From: Adiantum capillus-veneris
Taxonomy: Eukaryota; Streptophyta; Polypodiopsida; Polypodiales; Pteridaceae
Direction of reading: 5' to 3'
Assembly: GCA_014529385.2 (NCBI GenBank)
Contig: CM043949.1
Location: 111,974,477-112,034,476 of the forward strand
DNA: 60,000 bases
Under the pieces are notes generated by a model that saw nothing but the letters and a program-made list of their open reading frames with translations, ran no database searches and was not told the DNA's origin. The translations under genes and the position numbers were made by a program. Below are positions 12,351 to 22,202 of this stretch, piece by piece; positions within the stretch are counted from its first letter, which is position 1; every line of letters begins with the position of its first letter.

Positions 12351-13928
12351 ATTTATTTGCCATGAGATTATGGAGGTGATTAACTTGTTGACAACTAGGT
12401 GCACATGATGTGTGCAAGAATGGTGAGTTTGTAAGAGAGGTGTAAGAGTGGTCAAAGGATACACTTTTCTCTTAAAAAAGGAGGTGGACAATTTATTGAT
12501 TTTTGGTCTTCTATAACTGTTACATACGATCTCAAATTTGAGCGGAGATTATAGATTTGTGATCTTCTAGGTGTTGAGATCTTTCCAGAGTAATGCTATA
12601 TGATATGGTTTTACTTGCTAGATTTTAAATTTCATTATGGAAGGGATATTTGAATTCAAATAAACTAGTTATTTCACCTATTTGAATTCAAAGGTTTTTC
12701 CTTGATTTTTTTCTTAATACTAAAGGTTTAACTCCCTTCAAGATAAGTAATGTCTACCAAGGATTGGTAGATATATTTGTACATAATGGATTGCTTCACT
12801 TCAGTGGGGGGGGACCTTCAGAGTGCCATTGGCTTCTTGTTTTTTTTCTAACATAGAGCGATGTTTTGTGAGCTCTTTGGTGAGCCTCCATTTATCAACA
12901 CATACATTTTCAGATGATTTGTTTTTTGTTGTTACTCCTTAATGGTTTTTGTATATTGCTCTCTTTAGACTTATTATTCCAACATATTTGAGCTTAAGAA
13001 CATTTGTTCTGTAGTGGTTGCCAGTTGGCGGTGATTTTCCGTTCTTCTAGCTATTGCTCGAGGCGAGCCACATCGAAGCTTTGAATATTAGCCTATGTAT
13101 AGTTAAGGTGAATAAAAAAGACTAGCATTCATGGTGGCATAGTTGATAAGTACACCAATGATTAGAGAGAGTGTGTGTGTAGACTCAAAATGATAACTTG
13201 ATTAGAAATGAACTAACAACATAGTGTGTACAAATGAGCTACTTATGTGGAAAGGGTATGCAAACTGGGATGGCTTTTGGACTCTTGTGCACCTCACCTA
13301 CCATGTGTTCTAGGCCATGTGCCCTCACATGCTGTCATGCTCATAGAAGTTGAGAGGTCTAGGCCAAAGTCCATAATCCCAACCATCCTCACGTTGGACT
13401 TTGGACTATACTGATGAAATGTAGATCAAAACTCAATGCCACACATGCTAGTAGTCACATAGAATGGGTAGTCATATAGACTAAGGCAGTCACACAGATG
13501 GTATTCAAGGACAATAAGGATAGGTCTTATGGTGTCACCAACACTAAAGAATCCTCCCCTTAAAAAAATAAGGCAGAATACCATATCTATAGTGCATCAA
13601 TATATTCACGAAAGTGATTAAGGGCGACAAAGACATGCAGACAATTGTCCTCCTCTTGATTAGAGTCTTCATCTTCGTCCTTTGCAAGGTTGACTTTTCC
13701 TTTGTGAAGCTTTGATATCTTTGATGGAAAAAAAATCCCGAGGCTATTGAAAGATGCTCTTTATTTTCAGCTTGCGGGATCACCTCTTAACCGAGGGTAA
13801 ACTTTGCTACTGATGTGTGTGACAAGCCTTCACAAAAAATATATCGGAGCCTTTTGTGTGATTAATGGTTCTCCCCTATATGGGTTGATCTTGGAGGGGC
13901 TTAAGTAGATGAGAGCTGAGGTGCAAGA
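12351..13928. other. Degraded repeat DNA, includes dispersed repeat Y copy 1
   Basis: No gene recognised. A stretch at about 13103-13383 recurs at 24886-25292. The remainder is AT-rich with homopolymers. Confidence 0.5.
13103..13383 (+). repeat. Dispersed repeat Y, copy 1
   Basis: Shares long blocks with 24886-25292 in the same orientation, for example AGCATTCATGGT, AAAATGATAACTTGATTAGA, ACAACATAGTGTGTACAAAT and AGAGGTCTAGGCCAAAGTCC. It is more diverged than repeat X, so it is older and separate. Confidence 0.8.
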
Positions 13929-14388
<460 letters not shown>

Positions 14389-14478
14389 AACACACGAGTT
14401 GTTTCTCAAGTGTCACCACTTTATTTGGTTTGAAAAAAAACTTTTTTTAAAAAAAAACCCCCTCTTTGCTCTTCACAT

Positions 14479-15009
14479 TTACAGGTCTAGTAGACCATCC
14501 ATGACATGATCACACAAACAGCTGTCACAGTAGAAATAGGTGTTTGGACGTTCTGACAAAGGTAGGATTCGAGTGGATAAGAGTACACCATACTCCAAGG
14601 TTCGTGGTGTGATATTGAAATAACCTCTGAGGGGCTGGCCATAACTGCGATACAAAAAAATCTTTCGAAAAGGAAGAAACTGCGCTAGCAGGTATAATCG
14701 CTCTGAGAAACCTCGCTTCATTGAGTATTCTACATAATAGTATCGTGGCCCTATACCCATTGCTTCAGTTACCATCGCCAGACGAATGTTATTCCTAAAA
14801 TGCTCTCTACCCCAAAGTGTCACCCTGGTCACTCGGTTCTGATGTGTCCACCACTTCGTCTGAGTCACAGATGTGCCTAACTGCGGAAATAAAAGTCGTT
14901 CGTAATGGAGGAGTGTGGCTCGCTTAGTAGACTCACTTGACTGCTGAAGATGTGCAATAGATATTGCTAAAACCTGTTCCCCAGTATGAGCCATAACAGA
15001 AGAAGACAC
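14479..15009 (-). CDS. Antisense ORF inside terminal repeat A, 176 codons, unknown
   Basis: An uninterrupted minus-strand frame with balanced, protein-like composition; the first ATG is five codons in (MAHTGEQVLAISIAHLQ...). It runs opposite to the RT genes of the same element. Terminal repeat B carries the same sequence, but single-base deletions split it into 22538-22777 and 22244-22492. I recognise no family; there is no GIY-YIG motif and no RT motif. Just upstream on this strand, TTGTTATCAG before GTG resembles a splice acceptor, so it might be an exon. It could also be a chance frame in a non-coding repeat. Confidence 0.35.
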   Translation of the reverse strand: MSSSVMAHTGEQVLAISIAHLQQSSESTKRATLLHYERLLFPQLGTSVTQTKWWTHQNRVTRVTLWGREHFRNNIRLAMVTEAMGIGPRYYYVEYSMKRGFSERLYLLAQFLPFRKIFLYRSYGQPLRGYFNITPRTLEYGVLLSTRILPLSERPNTYFYCDSCLCDHVMDGLLDL

Positions 15010-15706
15010 CTGATAACAATGTTGGATATTTACTTATAAACTTGGAATCAGCTACTCTCAACAGTTGCTATACACTTGGTTTTTTTTTAAAAAAAGAGAT
15101 GCTCGTCTTATATAGACTGATTGATGACTGAACCCAATGGTTGTGGTTAAAAGCACTATACTTTGTAGGCCTCATCTAGTTTTGCTTCAGCTTCTGTCTC
15201 TAAAAACTGTCCTAGTGTACGGAGATTTTACCTTAGACTATGAAGAGATATGGTGGTACAGAATACTTGCGGTTTGTATCCAACATGGATTGAGGGCACT
15301 AGCTTGTATAAAGACCGTATATCGGTTTTTCTGGGCTTACATTCACTTGCTATCTAGTGCCGCTTTATTGATTTAATAACTTGTTGTAGTGTGAGTGTGG
15401 GACCGCCTTTTAAAAAAACAATCCTTGTATAAATCTCACCGTATGAGAGCTTTTCAATATCTGCAGTACCCTATTATGTGTATCACGCTCTGGCGTTCTG
15501 CAGTCTGTAAGGTTTTCCCATGCTTGGCTGAGCTGAGACGTTTCGTGAGCTCGCGTCTGGCTTCTCCTCAGGCTTCACATTCACAGATCTTATGCTGAGT
15601 AAGATCCCGGAGTAAAAGGTCTTGGAAGCCGGCCGTGATAGGGAAGCGTGCAGTATTCGTACCCGTCTGTAGAGTGACAGAAAGCTCGCCTATAAATGAT
15701 CATCAG

Positions 15707-15724
15707 GTGAGCACCTATGCTCAC
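15707..15724 (+). other. Perfect 7-bp hairpin in terminal repeat A
   Basis: GTGAGCA, loop CCTA, TGCTCAC. Conserved without change in terminal repeat B near 23480. Confidence 0.7.
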
Positions 15725-15892
15725 TTAGCACTGTGATTCGAGATATCTGTTTTACTTGCAATTCTGCGTTGCTGTGTTACTGCATCATGCCGAAAAAAAG
15801 TGATAAAGTGATCATGGAGACCTCTGCGTCAAGCTTACAGGTTATATTTCTGTTGATTTTCTAGTTTTTTAAACAAAGAGGAGATAATATGA

Positions 15893-16610
15893 AATGGATT
15901 CTGCCTATTTGCGTAACGGGAAGTCATGCTTCAAATTTATGATTGGTATATTTGTGAATGTTGGTAAAATGTAACTGCTCTTGGATCTGGTGCTTGAGGA
16001 AGTGTTTTGGACTGGGTTCTAGATGAATCTTTGAAATTATGGCAGGGGCATTTTTCTACCAGATGATTATGATGCTAAAAGATTCAATAGGGGGCAGCCG
16101 AATGGGTTGGAATGTGATAAGGATGTTGATAATATACATATCAGCGAACGGTGTTGATTTGAAAGCATTTAAAACAAAAATTTATTTTCTGCTGCCATGG
16201 GGTTTTTTTTGCCGGGGGTGTTGCTTACTAAAAGTTTTATCTCTGTTTAAAAAAAAAAAGGGGGGGTGATATTATTAATCAGATGCTGCCTGTGTACCTG
16301 ACGGGAATTGTGGCCTTAAAAACTATGATTGAGATACCAGCTAACAATGAGAGATTGTGACTGTTCTTTTAACTTGACCGGGTGCTAGAGGAAGTGCTCG
16401 GACTGGATATTGGATGAAATTGTGAAACTATGGCTGGAGTATAGTGTTACCAAATGACTGTGACTCGAGCAGTGTACTGTATGGCATCCTAGTGGGATGT
16501 AATGAGATGAAGATATTGATGTTATGCATTAAATGGGTGTTGATTTGAAGCAATTAAAAAACTTGAAAATGTCTGCTGACATTACTTTGTGCCGAGGTTG
16601 TTGCGTACTA
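15893..16610 (+). repeat. Diverged tandem duplication of the terminal-repeat tail
   Basis: The last 340 bp of repeat A (15893-16236) is followed by a diverged second copy at about 16277-16610. Aligned words in order include CTGCC...ACGGGAA, ACTATGATTG/TTTATGATTG, GAGGAAGTG...GGACTGG, GGTGTTGATTTGAA and GTTGTTGCGTACTA/GTGTTGCTTACTA. The second copy is absent after repeat B, so it belongs to the leader of the element. Confidence 0.75.
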
Positions 16611-18160
16611 CTTGTAATCTGGAAGCTAAAAATGAAACTTTTTAAAGAATGGTTGTAACTCATTATTTGTATTAAGTGGACTGGCTGAAGATGCCGATTT
16701 CTTGAAGAAGGTAAGTATGATTCGGATTACTGCAGGGTTTTTGAATCAGGCTGATGGTTTTATAAAAATATATATAAAATATGTATAGCTCAAAACTGTG
16801 TACAGAGACTGTCGGATTTTCTGATAAAGGTGAAAAACTTGAGGTTCGGTTTACGATAGGTACATTTACTGACTGCCGACTTACTGTGTCCTTGATGCTT
16901 ATACCCAATGTCGTGAAAAGTCTAATGAGACTCTGGCTGAACGGATAAAGCTGTTCCAAGTTGATTTCCTAATTGGATGAGGCTCGGAAAGCTGAAAATA
17001 AGCTTCGCATACCCTAAATTGTTGGAAATTTGGTTATGTTTCTTCTCCCTCGTTTGTTTTTTACCATAATATTTCACAAGATGGTTCATGTAGTGTAAGG
17101 TCTGCTTGGCGAATCTCTGATTCAGCATATCAAATGACTGCTTCTGGCTGGGACGGTGTTTTTTTCTTGAGAAAAAACAAATAAACTTTACACCGTATGA
17201 CTCGCTTCGTAGATGATATCTCATATTTATGTGAACTTCACTTGGCCTACTGATATGCAATATGCTCTTGACTTGATACGTTTACTTCAAGTATATAAAT
17301 TTTTTTCGAAAAGTGGCGGGACGTACTCTAATGACTGAGCTATCTAAAAAACTAGCGTATGATGACTGGTTTTATTACAAACTTTGGCAAAAGGCTGTCA
17401 GTCATTGCATAATGACAGCAGGGGTTTTTTTAATTTTTTTTTGATTTATAGCTTGAAAGGGCTTAGATATGAAGAGTAGTTAAATTTTTCTGGTTTATAA
17501 AATATATATACTTGAAAAGTATTTTGGATTATGATCTGGTCCGAAAGTAAAATTTTTTTTTCATTTCGAATTAGGTGCTATCCATAACTGAAAACTGGCC
17601 TTTCATGGCATTTATTTTGTAGTGCTTTCGTGTCCGATTAAGAAGGCAGGTCGTGTCTGACTTGGATAAAACTACCTATAAAAAACCTACTAAGGTTTGG
17701 GAAATTTCCTTAAGTTTTAAATCCTAATATTAGAACACCTACACTAAGATGAACTCCACTTTCCGTATTGGATTGGCAATAATCCATGGATTTGTTTTAT
17801 TTTAAACAAAGATACTAGATAAGAACTGTGTGAAATTTTAAAAGTGACATGGATAACAACTGGGATGCCCAACATCACCTGCGTACAGTCACGTGCTAAC
17901 GAATTGTTTTCTTATGGCTATGGGTGCAGGTGAGGGCTACCTTCTTTTAAAGCATTCAGTTCTAAGTTGGTGATGACTATGGATGTTCGCTTAACCTGAA
18001 GCTACATTACTCCGAAGTTGGGGATGGCTTCACCCCATGATTTACATTGATATCTATACTGCCTTGTACAATATTTGTTTTCAACTGCAAATAGATTATT
18101 GTACAATTCCACTGTATTGTCCTAGAATTAGTGGTCTGTGAACTGTGGTGTTCGTTTGCG

Positions 18161-18170
18161 TATATATAGG
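18161..18170 (+). promoter_or_regulatory. TATA-like element before ORF1
   Basis: TATATATAGG preceded by GTTTGCG, about 520 bp upstream of the ORF1 ATG. A promoter role is inferred from sequence only. Confidence 0.35.
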
Positions 18171-18267
18171 TTTATATATTTAGAACTACTACACACACAA
18201 TAAACGCATAAGAGAGACTGACGTGTAGGTTGTCTCTCTCAGACCCTAGCTCTAGTTAGAAAAAATC

Positions 18268-18306
18268 GCCTACTATTATATAAATCTTTTTTTATATGAT
18301 AATAGG
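18268..18306 (+). other. Imperfect AT-rich hairpin in the leader
   Basis: Arms GCCTACTATTATATAAA and TTTATATGATAATAGGC pair with one internal mismatch region around a T-rich loop. Confidence 0.55.
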
Positions 18307-18436
18307 CTGGGGTGCTATCACACAGTCACTGTGGTTCTCATTGACCCGACTGGTGAAAGGTTGCTAGCACTACCATTCCACTCTATACTCTCATTTTTCA
18401 AAAAAATCCCCTGTCTTTTACTTTTCATTTCACTAG

Positions 18437-18625
18437 TGTATTAAGTCTGTCTACCAGGTTACTGGAAAGCTCACTGCTAGAATAACGGTCTGCTCTGACC
18501 CGGAAAAAAGAGCTCTGATTTCAGAAAAACTACGGCTTGCTAAAGAAATTGAAAGCTTCTTTCCTTATATCTCTTATAGAATTCGGCCCTATTTACACAG
18601 GACTGTAAAATTCAATAAGAAGTAA
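18437..18625 (+). other. ATG-less protein-like frame upstream of ORF1
   Basis: Sixty-two codons between TAG (18434) and TAA (18623) with natural-looking composition, including SDPEKRALISEKLRLAKEIE. There is no ATG. It is not in phase with ORF1 through the obvious GTAAAA donor at 18621 and the TATGCAG acceptor near 18703, so a spliced connection is not demonstrated. Confidence 0.3.
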
Positions 18626-18682
18626 AAAGCTGGATAAGGGTTTCTAGACCACTCAACTCCTCCTTACGATGTAATCTAACAA

Positions 18683-20056
18683 ATGTTCTTGAAAATCTAT
18701 GCAGATTGTTTCCTTATCCCAAGGGCTCTCTCTTCCTATGGAACCCTTTCCGTCGCTTCGTTACTTGTATTGAAGTGTATACAAGATAATGAGGCTTCAA
18801 CCTTAATTTGTGATGCCTCTAAGGATTCTAGTCTGTCTCTTGTCCAACTTATCTCATTTGACCAATGGATGAAGGTGCTTGCTCTCCTTGTCAAGAATAA
18901 ATCTGATGGTATCAACCTATTGCTGGAGTTTGCTTCGAATCTAGCTGGTATTTCGAAAACCCATATGGAAGACTTAGCTTCCTTCTCGTCTAAAGGATCT
19001 GAACTCTCCAATCTCCTCAGAAAATTTTGCGGGCTTAGTCCCATCTTTATTACGGCTCCTTCTACTCCTATAGTTCCTCCCCCGAACAGCCTATTTTGTA
19101 GGGATGCTGCTGCTTTGGAAGCAGTAAAAGAATTTCAGAAGGACCTTTGCTCACTTAGTGAAGCGTCCCTATTGGATATGGTGCCGAAAGTATCTAGGGC
19201 CTTTCCTTTTTTACCTTCGCGTCAGATTGAGGTAGAATCCTTGGGCGTAGAGCACAAACTATGGCTGTTCCCAAATAAAGGGTTTATTGCACCTATTTCG
19301 ATGGAAACTTGGGTCTTCCTTGCCAACTTGGCGCCTTCCACTATTGAGGAGTGCAGACTTAAAGTCCTCAAAGGAATTAAGCTTTTGGATAAAGGTGATC
19401 TGATTAAAGCTCCGTTCAATATGAATTTCTTGGATAAAAAAAAGTGCAGTTCAAATACTGGGTTATATGCAAGAACCAAAGGTGTAATGACCTTTAGTAA
19501 AAGCAATGCAGATTACTATACTGAAACAGTATGGAATGTATTCAGGCCATACCTTAAGTGTGCATGCAGGTTTTTAGACCCTAAAGCGTCTTGCGAATCA
19601 AGCATCATCTGGTTTGACCATGCAATTTGGTTTGCCCTCAACAATCTACCGATTATCTTTCCTGACAAAGCTGAAGAATTTCATCTCTCCCTTTTTTGCT
19701 CATGGCTTGGTGGTCAAGCTAGGGAGCTAGTCCTAGCTCAGATAGCTTTTATTCAATACAGATCTATTATGTGTGACACCCTCCAGGAGCTTGGTTCAGA
19801 TGAGTGTGGCACTCTTCTAACCACATATGGCAGTTACAAAGGAATAAAGAGTATTGTGGGGCAAATCAAGCCTAGTATTGATGATGATGAAACTCAAGTC
19901 TCCAAACATCCTAACACTCTCATCTCTCCTGCTGCTTCTTACACCTCCTTTCTGACTCCCTCCTCAAGTGATGCTGTTTTTGAAAGAGGGAGGGGTAGAA
20001 GTTATGTGAGAGGCCGGGGAAGGAACCTACCAATCAGAAATCTTTTGGATATGTAA
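18683..20056 (+). CDS. ORF1 of the Penelope-like element, 457 aa, RG-rich C-terminus
   Basis: A long intact frame beginning MFLKIYADCF and ending after an arginine-glycine cluster (ERGRGRSYVRGRGR, residues about 434-447). An in-frame TAA lies two codons before the ATG, which fixes the 5' limit of the frame. I do not recognise the main body. RG clusters are common in RNA-binding proteins, so a nucleic-acid chaperone or RNP role is an inference. The next frame (ORF2) is open from 20010 and overlaps the ORF1 end by 47 nt in the +1 frame, so the two may be made as a fusion by frameshifting, or this copy may carry a frameshift in one original long ORF. No GIY-YIG endonuclease motif is visible. Confidence 0.6.
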   Translation: MFLKIYADCFLIPRALSSYGTLSVASLLVLKCIQDNEASTLICDASKDSSLSLVQLISFDQWMKVLALLVKNKSDGINLLLEFASNLAGISKTHMEDLASFSSKGSELSNLLRKFCGLSPIFITAPSTPIVPPPNSLFCRDAAALEAVKEFQKDLCSLSEASLLDMVPKVSRAFPFLPSRQIEVESLGVEHKLWLFPNKGFIAPISMETWVFLANLAPSTIEECRLKVLKGIKLLDKGDLIKAPFNMNFLDKKKCSSNTGLYARTKGVMTFSKSNADYYTETVWNVFRPYLKCACRFLDPKASCESSIIWFDHAIWFALNNLPIIFPDKAEEFHLSLFCSWLGGQARELVLAQIAFIQYRSIMCDTLQELGSDECGTLLTTYGSYKGIKSIVGQIKPSIDDDETQVSKHPNTLISPAASYTSFLTPSSSDAVFERGRGRSYVRGRGRNLPIRNLLDM

Positions 20057-22037
20057 TTTACAGGTAAAAAAGAACGCCTGTGGAAGACTCTACCTACCGC
20101 CGAAGGATGAAGCCTGTAATAGAGTATTTGCACATTGCTGGTTTACTAGCAAGATTTTGGATTTCTTTACTCCTCAAGCTATCTTTTCAGAATGTTTTGG
20201 ACATGTTTTTGGATCACCTCTATTACTAAAAGAAGTGATGTTTGGTTGGAAATACTTGCCACCTATCAAGAATCTATTTTATTCGAATGAATTCCTGCGT
20301 AATGAAAAAGTTCCTATCCGTTCTTGTCATCTTTTTCCGAAATTTTGTAAGGCGTTTACTAACTTTGGCTCACATGTGTGTACTACTGAGGTGGGAATTA
20401 TATCTGATATTCCTATAAGGAACCTCTTGAAAAAAGGCTTGAACCATATTCCTCCTTTTCCACTAAATCCTCAGCTGGCCTTAGTGGCTCTACTTGAATG
20501 CCTGGCCGACTTGGCCTTAAAACTCCAACTGGAGGAAGAAGCTAACATCCTACTTACCTCTACGCTAAAAATATTTTTTTGGAATAAAGTTAGGCTTATG
20601 CCGCAAGAATGGCTTTGCTCTGATACTACCTGGCTTACCCCTAATTTAAAAGCTTCCATTTCAGAAGTTAAGGAGAGATGGTTCATTATTGGACTTGATA
20701 AAGCCTCTAATACTGCTTCCTTTATTTGTAAAAGGTTAGCATTTGAATCCGCATACTCTAGGCTCAACGGTCTTGAATTTTTAAAAATGGCCACATCGAC
20801 GTTGGATACTGTGACACTTTTAAATATGGAACTTGCTGGACTAGGTTATTATCCCAACTCTCTGAAAATCCCTGTTCTCTTCCCAACTTATAAAAATCAT
20901 AAGCAGAAATTTAGATGGATCTCTGACGCTTCCAATTGCCTTTTTTCCCAAATTATAAATGATATCACTTATTGCTTAAATTTTATTTTGGAAGAAATTG
21001 AAGCTATTTGCGCTATCAAAGGCAAGGATCTCAAAAAATTCAGAAATATAGATTGCTGCCCTTTTTGGATCATAAAAAACGCTGCTGAGGTTTCTATTAA
21101 CCTCCCAGATAACATTTTCTCTATCTTCACGACAGACATAACGCAATGTTATGAGAATATTCCTCTAAATGGACCTGAAGGTCTGTTTAACACTCTATCT
21201 ATTCTTATAAAGTTGGCTTTTTCGCACAGAAAAAAGCTCGGATTTACATGTATCTCAACAAAAATACATAAAGGTTGGGTAAAAAAATCGAATAAATCCA
21301 CTCCTTTCGTATTGAAAGAGGATGATTTGTATAAATATATCTCTTGGCTCCTCAATAACTGCTGCATCCAAGTAGGTGCTACCTGTTTTAAACAAATTTT
21401 AGGTATCCCAATGGGATTTTCATGTTCTCCGATTATGTGTAATCTTTATCTATGTCACTACGAATACCAATGGATCTTAAAAATGATTAGTAATCGTGAT
21501 AATACGTTGACACTTACACACTTTCAACACTCCTTCAGGTTTATGGATGACCTATGTAGCCTTAATAATCCTATGTTCAAAGATACACTTAAAGATATTT
21601 ATCCGTCTTGTCTTAACATTGAACCAACGTACTCTGATAGAGTTTTATGGCAAGAAAAATGGATCGTTTCCAAGACTCACTTCCTGAATATGGAGTTTAC
21701 GCTTACCTCCCCATTTGCGGGTAATTTTAATACGAAGTTCTACTAGAAAAGGGAGAATCTCAAACTCGTATCCTCTGAATTTACAAAAAGAAAAAGCAAT
21801 AGACCTTTCAAAAACTCACTACATACCTGTCTAGGTATGCTCTTTCTTATTGTGTATGCCTCGTCTGACAGCTTTATAGCATTTGAAGGAATCACTACCC
21901 TTATTAACAAATATATTAGTAACGGGTTTTCAAAAAAAGACCTTGTCGCTTGTATCAGTAACTCATTGACAAAACATAGCTGGACAGGTCTTAAATATGA
22001 CCTACAGAATTTGATTAATCTTATTAAACTAGAATAA
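20010..22037 (+). CDS. ORF2: Penelope/telomerase-like reverse transcriptase, with in-frame TAG
   Basis: The frame is open from 20010 (after TGA at 20007) with no ATG before the RT region; residue 1 below is the TTG codon at 20157. RT motifs: first catalytic Asp in FTTDITQCYENIPL (D327), GIPMGFSCSPIMCNLYL (416-432, motif B) and FMDDL (D464, D465, motif C). YENIP after the first Asp and NLYL...YEY after motif B resemble Penelope-like and related RTs rather than Ty3, copia or LINE enzymes. TAG at 21744-21746 sits where relatives have a TKLYDKR-type segment. The same frame continues for 96 codons to TAA at 22037 and keeps a protein-like C-terminus (NGFSKKDLVACIS). No GIY-YIG domain follows. It would copy element RNA into DNA. 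The TAG may be an inactivating mutation or readthrough. Confidence 0.72.
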
Positions 22038-22047
22038 GATATATCTA

Positions 22048-22096
22048 ATGAGGTAGTAGCCCATATTCTATGGGTCTACTACCTCATAGAATATGG
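22048..22096 (+). other. Two mutually exclusive hairpins after the RT ORF
   Basis: Structure 1: ATGAGGTAGTAG (22048-22059) pairs perfectly with CTACTACCTCAT (22076-22087), and inside it CCCATA (22060-22065) pairs with TATGGG (22069-22074). Structure 2: CCATATTCTAT (22061-22071) pairs perfectly with ATAGAATATGG (22086-22096). Both use the same bases, so only one can form at a time. It starts 11 nt after the stop codon of the RT frame and ends about 20 nt before the (CA)n that leads into terminal repeat B. Confidence 0.85.
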
Positions 22097-22113
22097 TGCC
22101 TGGGAAAGGGCAG

Positions 22114-22115
<2 letters not shown>

Positions 22116-22200
<85 letters not shown>
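22116..22200. repeat. (CA)n at the 5' edge of terminal repeat B
   Basis: About 42 units with one interruption (CACCACAC). It directly precedes repeat B, as another (CA)n precedes repeat A. Confidence 0.95.

Positions 22201-22202
<2 letters not shown>

Larger units (their letters stand above)
14449..16259 (+). mobile_element. Left terminal direct repeat (A) of the Penelope-like element
   Basis: About 1.8 kb, matching 22203-24051 in the same orientation. It starts with an A-run and ACCCCCTCTTTGCTC and ends with GGTTTTATCTCTGTTT (here AAGTTTTATCTCTG) plus a T/A-rich run. Differences from copy B are few substitutions and many 1-4 base indels. A 60-bp segment separates copy A from the preceding (CA)n; copy B follows its (CA)n directly. 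Direct terminal repeats are known both as LTRs and as the pseudo-LTRs of Penelope-like elements; the RT type inside favours the latter. Confidence 0.85.
16611..18682 (+). other. Leader region of the Penelope-like element
   Basis: About 2 kb between the tail duplication and ORF1. It holds a TATA-like sequence (18161), an AT-rich hairpin (18268-18306) and an ATG-less protein-like frame (18437-18625). Hints of a further, weaker tail-like copy occur near 16860-16950. Otherwise no gene is recognised. Confidence 0.5.

Noticed and set aside
14943-14975. Possible hammerhead ribozyme core (CTGAAGA followed by a GCAAT/ATTGC stem) in terminal repeat A
   Set aside because: The required GAAA after stem II is missing. 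A second candidate on the minus strand near 15535-15572 has GAAA but no convincing stem II.
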